A DNA stretch of 30,183 nt from Bacillota bacterium (GTDB taxonomy: Bacteria; Bacillota; Clostridia; Tissierellales; Sedimentibacteraceae), in the NCBI GenBank assembly GCA_023386345.1, contig JAEWJT010000013.1, forward strand, positions 1 through 30,183, given 5' to 3'. A program made the translations under genes and the position numbers. Below the pieces are notes generated by a model. It was given only the letters and a program-made list of their open reading frames with translations. It had not been told where the DNA came from and made no database searches. This document shows, piece after piece, positions 15,758 through 23,920 of this stretch (position 1 is its first letter; each line of letters begins with the position of its first letter).

Positions 15758-15792
15758 GAAATTAAAAATATGAAAACTTGTCCCTTGATTTT
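15730..15792. repeat. 63-bp palindrome holding two opposed operator boxes
   Basis: Two 28-bp arms, 15730-15757 and 15765-15792, match as inverted repeats with one mismatch, around a 7-nt centre (GAAATTA). Each arm carries one copy of the box and ends in the -35 of a promoter pointing outward. It lies upstream of two divergent genes, so it is not a terminator; a divergent regulatory region is the best reading. Confidence 0.9.
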
Positions 15793-15813
15793 AAATAAAA
15801 AGTACAATATAAT
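15765..15813 (+). promoter_or_regulatory. Promoter of the pheromone-like peptide gene with the shared box
   Basis: Box AAATATGAAAACTTGTCCC directly abuts -35 TTGATT (15785-15790), then 17 bp and TATAAT (15808-15813). Transcription would begin near 15820, about 38 nt before the ATG at 15858. Confidence 0.8.
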
Positions 15814-15857
15814 ACAGTTAATTACAATTTTTTTAAATTTCGGGGGATGAAGTAAGT

Positions 15858-16022
15858 ATGAAAAAATTAATAATTTTTATATTGACACTTAGTATTTTAT
15901 TATCGACATTTTCTATATCTTCATCTGTTAATGAGATAAACAATGAATATAACTACTCTTTAAATAAAGAGACTATAGGAATACATAGCGATGAACCTGA
16001 CCCAAAGGTTTTTCAAAATTAA
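15858..16022 (+). CDS. Secreted 54-aa peptide, probable quorum-sensing pheromone precursor
   Basis: The short gene encodes 54 residues: a basic start (MKK), a hydrophobic core LIIFILTLSILLSTFSI and polar SSS form a Sec-type signal (about 1-23), and the acidic rest ends in HSDEPDPKVFQN (43-54). A signal peptide with a short mature tail beside a TPR/HTH regulator is the layout of RRNPP pheromone genes such as phr or papR; the active part would be a short C-terminal fragment. GGGGG (15842-15846) lies 11 nt before the ATG. The gene has a strong promoter with the shared box, and its stop is 1 nt from the stop of the regulator gene on the other strand. No Opp importer is in the window. Function is inferred from layout. 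Confidence 0.75.
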   Translation: MKKLIIFILTLSILLSTFSISSSVNEINNEYNYSLNKETIGIHSDEPDPKVFQN

Positions 16023-16023
16023 T

Positions 16024-18012
16024 TTACATAAGCTTATTCTTTAGAAATTCCTGCATAACATTATCGTTTATAATATTACTAATTATTAATGCTCTTTCAA
16101 TTTTATCCTTATATAAACATATTTCATGAGGCTGCATTTCTATTTTTTCAGCCTCAATTCTTTTTTTCATATTATAAGCTTCAGAATATATTAATCTTCC
16201 TATCATCCTACCTCGTCTGCATTTTAGAGCTTCATACATAGTTTTTTGTATTATTTCATCTGATTTATCATATAATTCCATATCTCCTAGCAAGCTTGCA
16301 TATAATCTCATAGTAAACTCATATGTTATAATGTAAACTCTTAAATCAAAATCAGATTGAAAATTATTATAATAGTTTTCAAACAATCCCAGCCATTTCA
16401 TAGCATTTTTATAATCCTTACGTTGCTTATAAATTAAACTTATGTTATTAATAAGCCCAATTTCACCCTTGGTAAAATACTTGTTTGTATCTGAAAATAT
16501 GTTTTCTATAGATATCGTAAGCTCTAATGCTTCGGTAAACCTTTCTATAGCTTCTTCATCTGTCAAACTCCCCAAACTATGTTCTATCAAAGTTTCTTTA
16601 TGCTCTAAATATTGTTGATTCAATCTGCTGGATAAATCAATACTCTTTTTGAATTTTTTTAATACTTCGTTTGCCTTTTCATATTCTCCTAGAACAATTA
16701 AATTTGATAAGCTCTTTTCTAGCTTATACTCCTTATAGCTTTTGCAATCAAAAACATATATTTGAAATTCGCCTAATATCCCCAATCTTTCAAATATATT
16801 CTTTACGGATGAAAGGTATGGATTTATTTCGCCTCTTTCTATTCTTGCAATTGTCTTTTCACTAATAAAGATATCTTCCGAAAGTATAGCTCTTGTCATA
16901 TTCATCATTTCTCGTCTTAATCTTACTATTTTCCCAATAGAATACAACTCTCTATCATCATCAATAGGATACCATTCATATGGCTCTATGCTAAGGTTGA
17001 ATTTTTCAAAAAGTTCACATATAGTCTTTCTTTGCAATTCATTTTCTTTGTATTTATCTTTATATAAATCTAATTGTTTCATATCATTTTCAAGCATTGT
17101 CTTTTTGTTTTCATAGGAATTAATTATAGCTTCAAATGCTAAACTCTTGTTTTTCAATATTTTTTCTATTGAATATAGTTTAGCGCTTTCTTGGAGATAA
17201 GTTATTGCTTTATCGCTATTTTCTAATACTGCTTTATATTTTTTTCTTGAAAGTAATTTTTTCGCAATAATACAAGACATCTTTGAATATAATCTTGCTT
17301 TTATTATCCCATCAAAATCTATTTTTTCGGTATAATTAATTATTTCATAATATAACTTTTGTAAAAGCTTGTCCCTTGGTTGTTTGTAACTATACATCTT
17401 TTCTCTGAAATTTAAGCACTCTATTATGAAAAATAATTCATTATAGCCTAATATAAGTCCCTCTATGCTCTGTTTGATTTCAAAATTTGGTACAGTTATC
17501 TCAACTGCTTCTTTCAATTTTTCATATATTTTGATGGCATCCTCATCATTAAGCTGCATTAGCCTTGCTTTCATCAATAGGATAAACCTTTTATGAAGTT
17601 TATCGCCTTTATCAGTAAGACTCTCATATGTTTTTATTTCATTTTCTGCCTCGTATATAGCTTTTTTCTCTATCATATCAACAATATTATGACGCATATT
17701 AGCTAACTCATATTCTTCAGTTGATAAATAATACTCAAAACTACCATCATCTAAGCCTAGTCGCTGTAAAAATAAGCTAACCATAAGCTTGCCTATTGAT
17801 TTTCCCTTGTTAATAAATTCTGAAAAATAGCTTTCAGCACATATTCCCTCACAAAGGTCTTTTGCTTTGACTCCCTTTTCTTTACAGGTATTTTTTATAA
17901 TTTGTCTTATATCTAATTCTCCAAGAATATTTGGAAAATCATCATTTGTATACTTTTCGCATATCTTTTTATCAATACTCACGTTTTCATTAGTTTTTTT
18001 CAAAGAACTCAT
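16024..18012 (-). CDS. Large RRNPP-like regulator: two HTH regions and TPR-type helices
   Basis: A 662-residue, all-helical, Lys/Glu-rich protein. An N-terminal HTH-like region (about 35-88: IRQIIKNTCKEKGVKAKDL, then a helix with FLQRLGLDDGSFEYYL) is followed by TPR-like helices (about 105-340). A second, clear XRE-type HTH at about 358-412 includes LRREMMNMTRAILSEDIFIS and KTIARIERGEINPYLSSV; more TPR-like helices follow to the end. RRNPP receptors use TPRs to bind re-imported peptides and HTHs to bind promoters, so this is the likely receptor for the convergent 54-residue peptide and reader of the shared box. Two HTHs in one chain are unusual. Start: ATG 18012 has GGGAG immediately before it; a TTG three codons later has better spacing. 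It follows the S41-like gene by 62 nt. Confidence 0.8.
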   Translation of the reverse strand: MSSLKKTNENVSIDKKICEKYTNDDFPNILGELDIRQIIKNTCKEKGVKAKDLCEGICAESYFSEFINKGKSIGKLMVSLFLQRLGLDDGSFEYYLSTEEYELANMRHNIVDMIEKKAIYEAENEIKTYESLTDKGDKLHKRFILLMKARLMQLNDEDAIKIYEKLKEAVEITVPNFEIKQSIEGLILGYNELFFIIECLNFREKMYSYKQPRDKLLQKLYYEIINYTEKIDFDGIIKARLYSKMSCIIAKKLLSRKKYKAVLENSDKAITYLQESAKLYSIEKILKNKSLAFEAIINSYENKKTMLENDMKQLDLYKDKYKENELQRKTICELFEKFNLSIEPYEWYPIDDDRELYSIGKIVRLRREMMNMTRAILSEDIFISEKTIARIERGEINPYLSSVKNIFERLGILGEFQIYVFDCKSYKEYKLEKSLSNLIVLGEYEKANEVLKKFKKSIDLSSRLNQQYLEHKETLIEHSLGSLTDEEAIERFTEALELTISIENIFSDTNKYFTKGEIGLINNISLIYKQRKDYKNAMKWLGLFENYYNNFQSDFDLRVYIITYEFTMRLYASLLGDMELYDKSDEIIQKTMYEALKCRRGRMIGRLIYSEAYNMKKRIEAEKIEMQPHEICLYKDKIERALIISNIINDNVMQEFLKNKLM

Positions 18013-18074
18013 CTCCCAGAACTTATTGTAATGTCCTTTTTATAATTATGTAATATTTATTAGATTTCAAGAAA

Positions 18075-20786
18075 TCAATTATTAATTCTATCATTTAACA
18101 TATAATATTTACACATCTTTATTACCTTGTCCAAAGCCTCCGTAGGATTTACCCATATATCTGGCATATCTCCTTTTCCGTCTTTATTTTCTAAAGTTTC
18201 ATAGAAAAAAATTTTATCTCCATAATATGCTAATAAGCCTGAATTAGGTAAATATTTATCAGCTACATTCCCAGTTAATTGTGCTCCTCTTGTGTTACTT
18301 CCAATAAAAATAACATTATCTAGATATTGCAAATATTTTACCATATCTTCTCCTGCTGAAGCTACATTGTAATCCATCAAAACAATTATTATATTATCAT
18401 TGCTGACCCATCTTTTATCTTTGGATATATACGTATCCCACTTGCCATTAGCCATTGAATATTTTTCGCTCTCACTAGCCACACCCCCAAATTTCTCAAG
18501 TACAGAAAGATATAAAGGGGTAACTTTAGTATACATTTGGATTGGTATAACTGGATATGATCCAGTATAATAATAAAACCAATCCATAGAATAACTGCTA
18601 TCTCCTCCCTTATTTCCTCTTAAATCTATTATAAAAAGTTTTTCATTTTTAGCTGTTAATGCACTTCCTGAAAATTCATTTAAAGATTCTATATCATGGT
18701 TGTCTTTTGATGCCATCGTATGGACAGTGTATACAGGAATTCCACTTATCACAGTTTTTTCAAATGGTTCTTCGTAATCTGCAGTCACATCTTTACAAAT
18801 ACGCCACTTTATATCGACTATAATTTTCTCAGCTCCATCCTTTACTGCTATCTTACTATGCTTAGCAGAATTTTCTTCAGTTGTAAACAATGAAATAAAA
18901 GCATAGCAAAGCTTACCATCATCACCTATTGTAGTTTTTATATACTTTTCTAAATCTGTATCCTCAGCAACACTCTCTATAGCAAACTCTTTATTATTTA
19001 AGTATAAAAAGTACTCCCCATTTTTATAGCTTATATCGTATTCATCATTAATATACATTTTATATTTTTCACATGATGACATACTTTCAAGCTGATACTT
19101 ACCCTGTTTTATAGATATTATGTGGCTATGTCCATCTTGTACAAAATTCATATGCTTCGATATTATTTTAATAAATTGTTCACACGATATCTCTTCTTCA
19201 TCAAATTTTTTTATATCTTCTATGATATTTATCTTAGCCTCATCATGGGTTTCATCTCCGCCAAAATAGTGATATCCAGCATATGTATATTTATATAACT
19301 TGAACAAAGCTTCTACATCCTCTATAGCCTCTTTTTTTGTAACAGCTCTAGAGTCTCTTTTAATTAAAAACTTATTTATTTCTTCTTGACTAAATACATT
19401 TATCTCATCTAAATAATTAGGTATAAATTTATCTACATTAAAGTCACTTACTTCCAACTGTGATTTTTCTTTTCTTTCTGCATTGACTTTTTTTACAAAG
19501 GAATAGAACCCATAGAACTTTTCATAATCGCTTATTTTATCCAAGCATACATCTGTAGCATTTTTATTTTCTGGAACTATGATATCTGCTGTGATTTTTC
19601 CTAGCTTATTTTCTCCATTATCATCTACATATTGTAGTCCATCATATGCTATGACAAGTCCTAGTTTAGGAAGTTTTATCATTCCTACTCCTACGGGTAC
19701 ATCTAATTTACCTATATCAGTTCCTATAATAGTCGCAAATTTTGTTTCTTTTGCATAATTCACAAAATTATTAGATTCAAGTTTAGTATTTTTATTTGTT
19801 ATTATCCATTTTTTTGCTTTAGATATATTTTGTTCATATAAGTTGCTTTTTACATTTATTTTATGTTTAAAATATGAATCAAAATTATTGAGATATTCTA
19901 AATCTTTAAACCCTACCAATTTTGATGAAGGACGTGCCTCTTTGCTATAAAATTTTTCATTATTTTTAGTATTATTGTAAACGCATATTATTGAATAATA
20001 TTTATCTGACTCTATATTCGGTGCTACTATAAAATTCTCCCACAGATATGAGCTTGTGCCGACACAATCTGATACGTCAAATATTATATGTTCATAATTA
20101 CTTAAATTCTTATATATTTCTTTAAAATTTTCTTCATATATACTTGCCACAACTTGGTTATTTTCGCTTACAAACATTGAATTTATCTTAATTCTAGCTA
20201 TTTTATCTTTTTCTATTATTTCAACTTGAATATTTTTATCAAAATCATTCTTAGCAGAAGTTTGAGTGTCAGCTCCTAAAATTGCACTTATTTCATAATT
20301 ACCTATAACTTTAAATAAAAGATTCTTATTTATATATCTATACTTTTGAATAGTATCCTTATCATTTAAAATTTCAGTTATAGCTTGATTAGATTCATAC
20401 CTTGATTCCATAGACATAATTGCTTTATTATATAGATTTACAACGTAAACCTTGCCAAGCACATCATATGAACTTATCTCATCCACCATATCGCTCATAA
20501 CATTGAATACATTTATATGCAAAGATTTTTCTGATATTTTCTCTTTATACTTTGCTTTTATTTCAGATAAGTCTATGTTGTTTTCTTTTGCAGTATGAAA
20601 GTATGGCCAGTTTTCTTCAAGTTCATTCCAAAAATATTCGTAATCATCAAGCATTTCTTCTTTGGTAAAACGACTTAAAAATCCATATCCTTTATCTCCT
20701 AGCATTAAAAAAAGTGCTGCCACTCCTATACTAAATACAAAAAATATTATTATAAATGTAATCGTTTTTTTGGTTTTTCTTATCAT
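18075..20786 (-). CDS. Membrane-anchored protein with two S41-type peptidase halves, the first degenerate
   Basis: A 903-residue protein with a basic start, one membrane helix (about 8-29) and a large extracytoplasmic part. The C-terminal half has S41 hallmarks: FIIDLRGNKGGDSS (DLRGNKGG about 721-728), the nucleophile region NVASAGEDM with S810, and IFIGSNTRGAQLTG. The N-terminal half repeats the pattern in a worn form: HIIFDVSDCVGTSSYLW in place of DLRGNxGG, and ESNNFVNYAKETKFATIIGT where the serine loop should be, so it is probably inactive. It may mature or destroy the pheromone or RiPP outside the cell; this is inferred from location. GGAGG 5 nt before the ATG at 20786 fixes the start (not the ATG at 20798). 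A promoter is at 20856-20884, without the shared box. Confidence 0.82.
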   Translation of the reverse strand: MIRKTKKTITFIIIFFVFSIGVAALFLMLGDKGYGFLSRFTKEEMLDDYEYFWNELEENWPYFHTAKENNIDLSEIKAKYKEKISEKSLHINVFNVMSDMVDEISSYDVLGKVYVVNLYNKAIMSMESRYESNQAITEILNDKDTIQKYRYINKNLLFKVIGNYEISAILGADTQTSAKNDFDKNIQVEIIEKDKIARIKINSMFVSENNQVVASIYEENFKEIYKNLSNYEHIIFDVSDCVGTSSYLWENFIVAPNIESDKYYSIICVYNNTKNNEKFYSKEARPSSKLVGFKDLEYLNNFDSYFKHKINVKSNLYEQNISKAKKWIITNKNTKLESNNFVNYAKETKFATIIGTDIGKLDVPVGVGMIKLPKLGLVIAYDGLQYVDDNGENKLGKITADIIVPENKNATDVCLDKISDYEKFYGFYSFVKKVNAERKEKSQLEVSDFNVDKFIPNYLDEINVFSQEEINKFLIKRDSRAVTKKEAIEDVEALFKLYKYTYAGYHYFGGDETHDEAKINIIEDIKKFDEEEISCEQFIKIISKHMNFVQDGHSHIISIKQGKYQLESMSSCEKYKMYINDEYDISYKNGEYFLYLNNKEFAIESVAEDTDLEKYIKTTIGDDGKLCYAFISLFTTEENSAKHSKIAVKDGAEKIIVDIKWRICKDVTADYEEPFEKTVISGIPVYTVHTMASKDNHDIESLNEFSGSALTAKNEKLFIIDLRGNKGGDSSYSMDWFYYYTGSYPVIPIQMYTKVTPLYLSVLEKFGGVASESEKYSMANGKWDTYISKDKRWVSNDNIIIVLMDYNVASAGEDMVKYLQYLDNVIFIGSNTRGAQLTGNVADKYLPNSGLLAYYGDKIFFYETLENKDGKGDMPDIWVNPTEALDKVIKMCKYYMLNDRINN

Positions 20787-20855
20787 AAAAACCTCCATTT
20801 AATAGTTTTATTATATTAAAAAATCCAGATTATGTTAAATTGTTTTGTTAAAACC

Positions 20856-20884
20856 ATATTAACATAGAATTTATTTAATATCAA
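20856..20884 (-). promoter_or_regulatory. Promoter of the S41-like gene and probably the regulator
   Basis: Minus strand TTGATA (20879-20884), 17-bp spacer, TAATAT (20856-20861). No copy of the shared box lies nearby, so receptor expression appears independent of the loop. A TTGATT and TATTAC pair in 18013-18074 could give the regulator a further start. Confidence 0.5.
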
Positions 20885-20936
20885 CTCCATAAAATAGTTT
20901 ATTTAAACTAAATACATTTATTGTTATTGTTTTAAC

Positions 20937-20989
20937 AAAGATGAGTAGAAATTATAACGACTGTGTCGTTACAATTTCTACTCATCTTT
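20937..20989 (-). terminator. Terminator of the DUF512-der-plsY-gpsA operon
   Basis: A long hairpin: 17-bp arms AAAGATGAGTAGAAATT (20937-20953) / complement (20973-20989) and an inner AACGAC/GTCGTT. The gpsA stop codon lies inside the arm. The following minus-strand tract is only moderately T-rich (TTTGTTAAAAC). Confidence 0.75.
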
Positions 20990-21967
20990 CTTTTCTCTAA
21001 GCATTAACCTTGTCACTGTTTCCTTTACATCTGTTGAGTTTTCTAGTATATCGTGCATTGCATAGGTTATTGGCATATCTATGTTGTTTTCCCTTGCTAG
21101 CTCATATGCCGCATAAGTTGTTGTTATGCCTTCTACTACCATTCCTATTTTTTCAATTGCTTCGTCTTTTTTTAAACCTTGACCTATTAAGAAGCCTGCG
21201 TTTCTGTTTCTGCTGTGCTGGCTTGTACATGTTGCTATTAAGTCTCCTACTCCCGATAGTCCTTGGAATGTTGATAATTCTGCACCGAAACAAGTACCTA
21301 GTCTTGATATTTCTAGAATTCCTCTTGTCATTAGAGCCGCTTTTGCATTGTCACCATAGCCAACTCCGTCTGATATTCCTGCTCCAAGAGCTATTATGTT
21401 TTTAAGAGCTCCTCCCAGTTCTACACCCTTTACATCCTTGCTTGTATATACTCTAAAATAGCTTGTCATAAAGATATCTTGAGCAATCTTTGCCGCTTCT
21501 TCTGATTCAGAGGCTACTGTTACAGCTGTTGCTAAGCCACGACCTAGCTCCTCTGCATGTGAAGGTCCTGAAAGTATCACATAGTCACAGTCTATACTTT
21601 CCTCTTTTATAATATCTGATATCAAACAATGTGTTCCAAGCTCTATTCCCTTGGAACAATTGATTATTATTTTACTCTTTATAAACTCTTTAGGTATTTT
21701 CTCAAAAACCTTGCGTATATTTTGTGTTGGTATAACATTGATAATTATTTCACTATCCCCTAAAGCTTCCTCCATATCTGTTGTAAAGTATAAGTTATTC
21801 GGAAGTATAACATCTGGAAGATACTTATTATTAATTCTCGTTTTTCTTATATCATTGCATTGGGCTTCGTCTCTTAGCCAAACCTTAACATCATGTCCAT
21901 TTTCACATAGCACCTTTGATAAAGCTGTTCCCCAGCTTCCTCCGCCTAATACAGCAATTTTTTTCAT
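20978..21967 (-). CDS. gpsA: NAD(P)H-dependent glycerol-3-phosphate dehydrogenase
   Basis: A 329-residue enzyme with the nucleotide-binding motif VLGGGSWGTA (6-15), the conserved SGPSHAEE block (133-140) and the catalytic lysine K189 in GGALKNIIALGAG. It reduces dihydroxyacetone phosphate to sn-glycerol 3-phosphate, the backbone for phospholipids, and so feeds PlsY encoded just upstream. GAGGTG before the ATG at 21967 fixes the start; the GTG at 21979 is not needed. The last gene of the operon; its stop is inside the terminator hairpin. In many clostridia spoIVA is its close downstream neighbour; here the island lies between them. Confidence 0.97.
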   Translation of the reverse strand: MKKIAVLGGGSWGTALSKVLCENGHDVKVWLRDEAQCNDIRKTRINNKYLPDVILPNNLYFTTDMEEALGDSEIIINVIPTQNIRKVFEKIPKEFIKSKIIINCSKGIELGTHCLISDIIKEESIDCDYVILSGPSHAEELGRGLATAVTVASESEEAAKIAQDIFMTSYFRVYTSKDVKGVELGGALKNIIALGAGISDGVGYGDNAKAALMTRGILEISRLGTCFGAELSTFQGLSGVGDLIATCTSQHSRNRNAGFLIGQGLKKDEAIEKIGMVVEGITTTYAAYELARENNIDMPITYAMHDILENSTDVKETVTRLMLREKKDE

Positions 21968-21998
21968 TATACACCTCACTATTAAAATTAATTATTTT

Positions 21999-22577
21999 TT
22001 AAAGCTTTTTTTCTTCCCCTTTTACTAACCTTTTAATATTCTCTCTATGTGTAAATAAACACATACCTACGTATATCAAGGCAAATATAACTAGCTTAAT
22101 ATCATAATAATGCCTAGATATAGCTACTATAGCTGATAGGGTAACACCTATCAGCGAGCCAATAGAAACTATTCTTCCCGCAAAAGCTATTGATATTCCT
22201 ATTATAAAGCATATAAGCGTTATCCAAGGCAAAACTACAAATAGCATGCCTATGGTTGTAGCAACCCCCTTACCGCCTTTAAACTTCATAAATACAGGCC
22301 AGTTATGACCTACAATTACTAAAATTCCTGCTATGTAAGAACCATCTGTTCCAGCTATTAAGCGTCCTAAGTATGCTGCCAGCATACCTTTTAGAACATC
22401 TCCAATAAATGTAATTACACCTATTTTAAATCCAAAAGCTCGTATCATGTTAGTTGAGCCAGCGTTTCCGCTACCATGTCTTCTAACATCATCCTTGAAA
22501 AATATTTTGCTAATCAATAATGCAAATGAAATGTTCCCAATTAAATATGCTACAACAGCTACCAATATTAACTTCAT
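21999..22577 (-). CDS. plsY: Glycerol-3-phosphate acyltransferase PlsY
   Basis: A 192-residue membrane enzyme with the three PlsY motifs: HGSGNAGSTN (34-43), GHNWPVFMKFKGGKGVAT (90-107) and the C-terminal HRENIKRL. Several hydrophobic segments fit its multi-helix topology. It transfers an acyl group from acyl-phosphate to glycerol 3-phosphate, making lysophosphatidic acid at the membrane. GGAG is 10 nt before the ATG. It lies between der and gpsA with gaps of about 22 and 31 nt, so it is co-transcribed with the enzyme that provides its substrate. Confidence 0.97.
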   Translation of the reverse strand: MKLILVAVVAYLIGNISFALLISKIFFKDDVRRHGSGNAGSTNMIRAFGFKIGVITFIGDVLKGMLAAYLGRLIAGTDGSYIAGILVIVGHNWPVFMKFKGGKGVATTIGMLFVVLPWITLICFIIGISIAFAGRIVSIGSLIGVTLSAIVAISRHYYDIKLVIFALIYVGMCLFTHRENIKRLVKGEEKKL

Positions 22578-22599
22578 TTAATAAAATCTCCTATCTTTT

Positions 22600-23919
22600 T
22601 TAATCTCCACTTCTGTTTTTAAACTCTATAGTAATAGGATTTCCCTTATACTCATAATTTTCTCTTATCTTATTTTCTATATATCTAACATAAGAAAAAT
22701 GTACCAATTCACTGTCATTGCAAAAGATAACAAATTTTGGAGGTGCCACACTTACCTGAGTAGCATAGTAAATTTTAAGTCTTTTGCCTTTTACGCTTCT
22801 TGGAGGGTTCATAAGAACTGCCTCTGTTATGATGTCATTTAATACTCCTGTAGAAATCCTCAGATTTCTAAACTGCATTACCTCGTCCACCATTTCTAAA
22901 AGCTTGTTTGCTCTTTGACCTGTCAATGCAGACATAGTAAGTATCGGAGCATATTCCAAATATGCAAGATTATTCCTGACTTCTTCTACATACTTGTTGA
23001 ATGATTTATTATCTTTATCAATCAAATCCCATTTGTTTAATATGATAACCATACCTTTGCCATTTTCATGTGAGTAACCTGCAATTCTTGCATCTTGCTC
23101 TGTTACACCATCTACAGCATCTATGACTAACAGACAAACATCTGCTCTTTCAACAGCTGCATATGATCTAACTACACTGTATCTCTCTATGTTTTCAGAT
23201 ATTTTACTTTTCTTTCTGATTCCAGCGGTATCAATAAGTGTGTATTTTTTACCGTCTTGCTCAAACTCTGTGTCTATAGCATCTCTTGTCGTTCCAGGTA
23301 TATCGCTTACTATTACTCTTTCCTGTCCGACTATTCGGTTTATTATTGATGATTTACCTGCATTTGGCTTTCCAATAACAGCTATCTTGGTTTTGTCCTT
23401 ATCTTCCTCTATATCATGGTAATCCTTGAATTTAGAAATTATTATATCTAATAAGTCTCCAAGTCCCAAAGCTTCAGCAGATGAAATTGAGATTGGATCA
23501 CCAAGCCCAAGATTGTAGAATTCAAATATATTATCCTCGTCTACAAATTTATCGATTTTATTGCAAATAAGTAATATTTCTTTTTTTGATTTTCTAAGCA
23601 TTTGTGCAACTTCATAGTCTGCACCTGTTATGCCTTCCTTGCCATCAACCATGAAAAGTATAACATCTGCCATATCAATTGCTATTTCAGCCTGTTTACG
23701 CATTTGAACAAATATTGTATCTTCTGTATTTGGTTCAATTCCTCCTGTATCAATTAAGGTAAAATGATTATCTAGCCATTCACATTCTGCATAAATTCTA
23801 TCTCTTGTAACGCCAGGGGTATCCTCTGTTATTGCTATCCTCTTTCCTGCTAATCTATTAAAAAGCGTTGATTTACCAACATTAGGTCTCCCAACTATAG
23901 TAACTATCGGTCTTGCCAT
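22600..23919 (-). CDS. der: Ribosome-assembly GTPase Der (EngA)
   Basis: A 439-residue protein with two G domains: GRPNVGKST (10-18), DTGG (57-60), NKID (120-123), then GKPNAGKSS (183-191), DTAG (230-233), NKWD (295-298), and a C-terminal KH-like domain ending in NPITIEFKNRSGD. Der is essential for 50S subunit maturation. GGAAG inside the end of the DUF512 gene lies 5 nt before the ATG at 23919; the longer frame to 23937 is not used. The gap to the DUF512 stop is 1 nt, so the two are translationally coupled. Confidence 0.97.
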   Translation of the reverse strand: MARPIVTIVGRPNVGKSTLFNRLAGKRIAITEDTPGVTRDRIYAECEWLDNHFTLIDTGGIEPNTEDTIFVQMRKQAEIAIDMADVILFMVDGKEGITGADYEVAQMLRKSKKEILLICNKIDKFVDEDNIFEFYNLGLGDPISISSAEALGLGDLLDIIISKFKDYHDIEEDKDKTKIAVIGKPNAGKSSIINRIVGQERVIVSDIPGTTRDAIDTEFEQDGKKYTLIDTAGIRKKSKISENIERYSVVRSYAAVERADVCLLVIDAVDGVTEQDARIAGYSHENGKGMVIILNKWDLIDKDNKSFNKYVEEVRNNLAYLEYAPILTMSALTGQRANKLLEMVDEVMQFRNLRISTGVLNDIITEAVLMNPPRSVKGKRLKIYYATQVSVAPPKFVIFCNDSELVHFSYVRYIENKIRENYEYKGNPITIEFKNRSGD

Positions 23920-23920
23920 T

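Noticed and set aside
15765..15790. A PlcR box at the shared operator
   Set aside because: The PlcR pattern TATGnAnnnnTnCATA is not met: the second half CATA is missing.
15730..15792. Palindrome as a rho-independent terminator
   Set aside because: It lies upstream of two divergent genes, both arms contain promoter elements, and no gene ends into it.
17361..17380. Further copy of the box (GTAAAAGCTTGTCCCTTGG)
   Set aside because: It is inside the regulator's coding sequence, differs at several positions, and has no promoter beside it. Probably chance.
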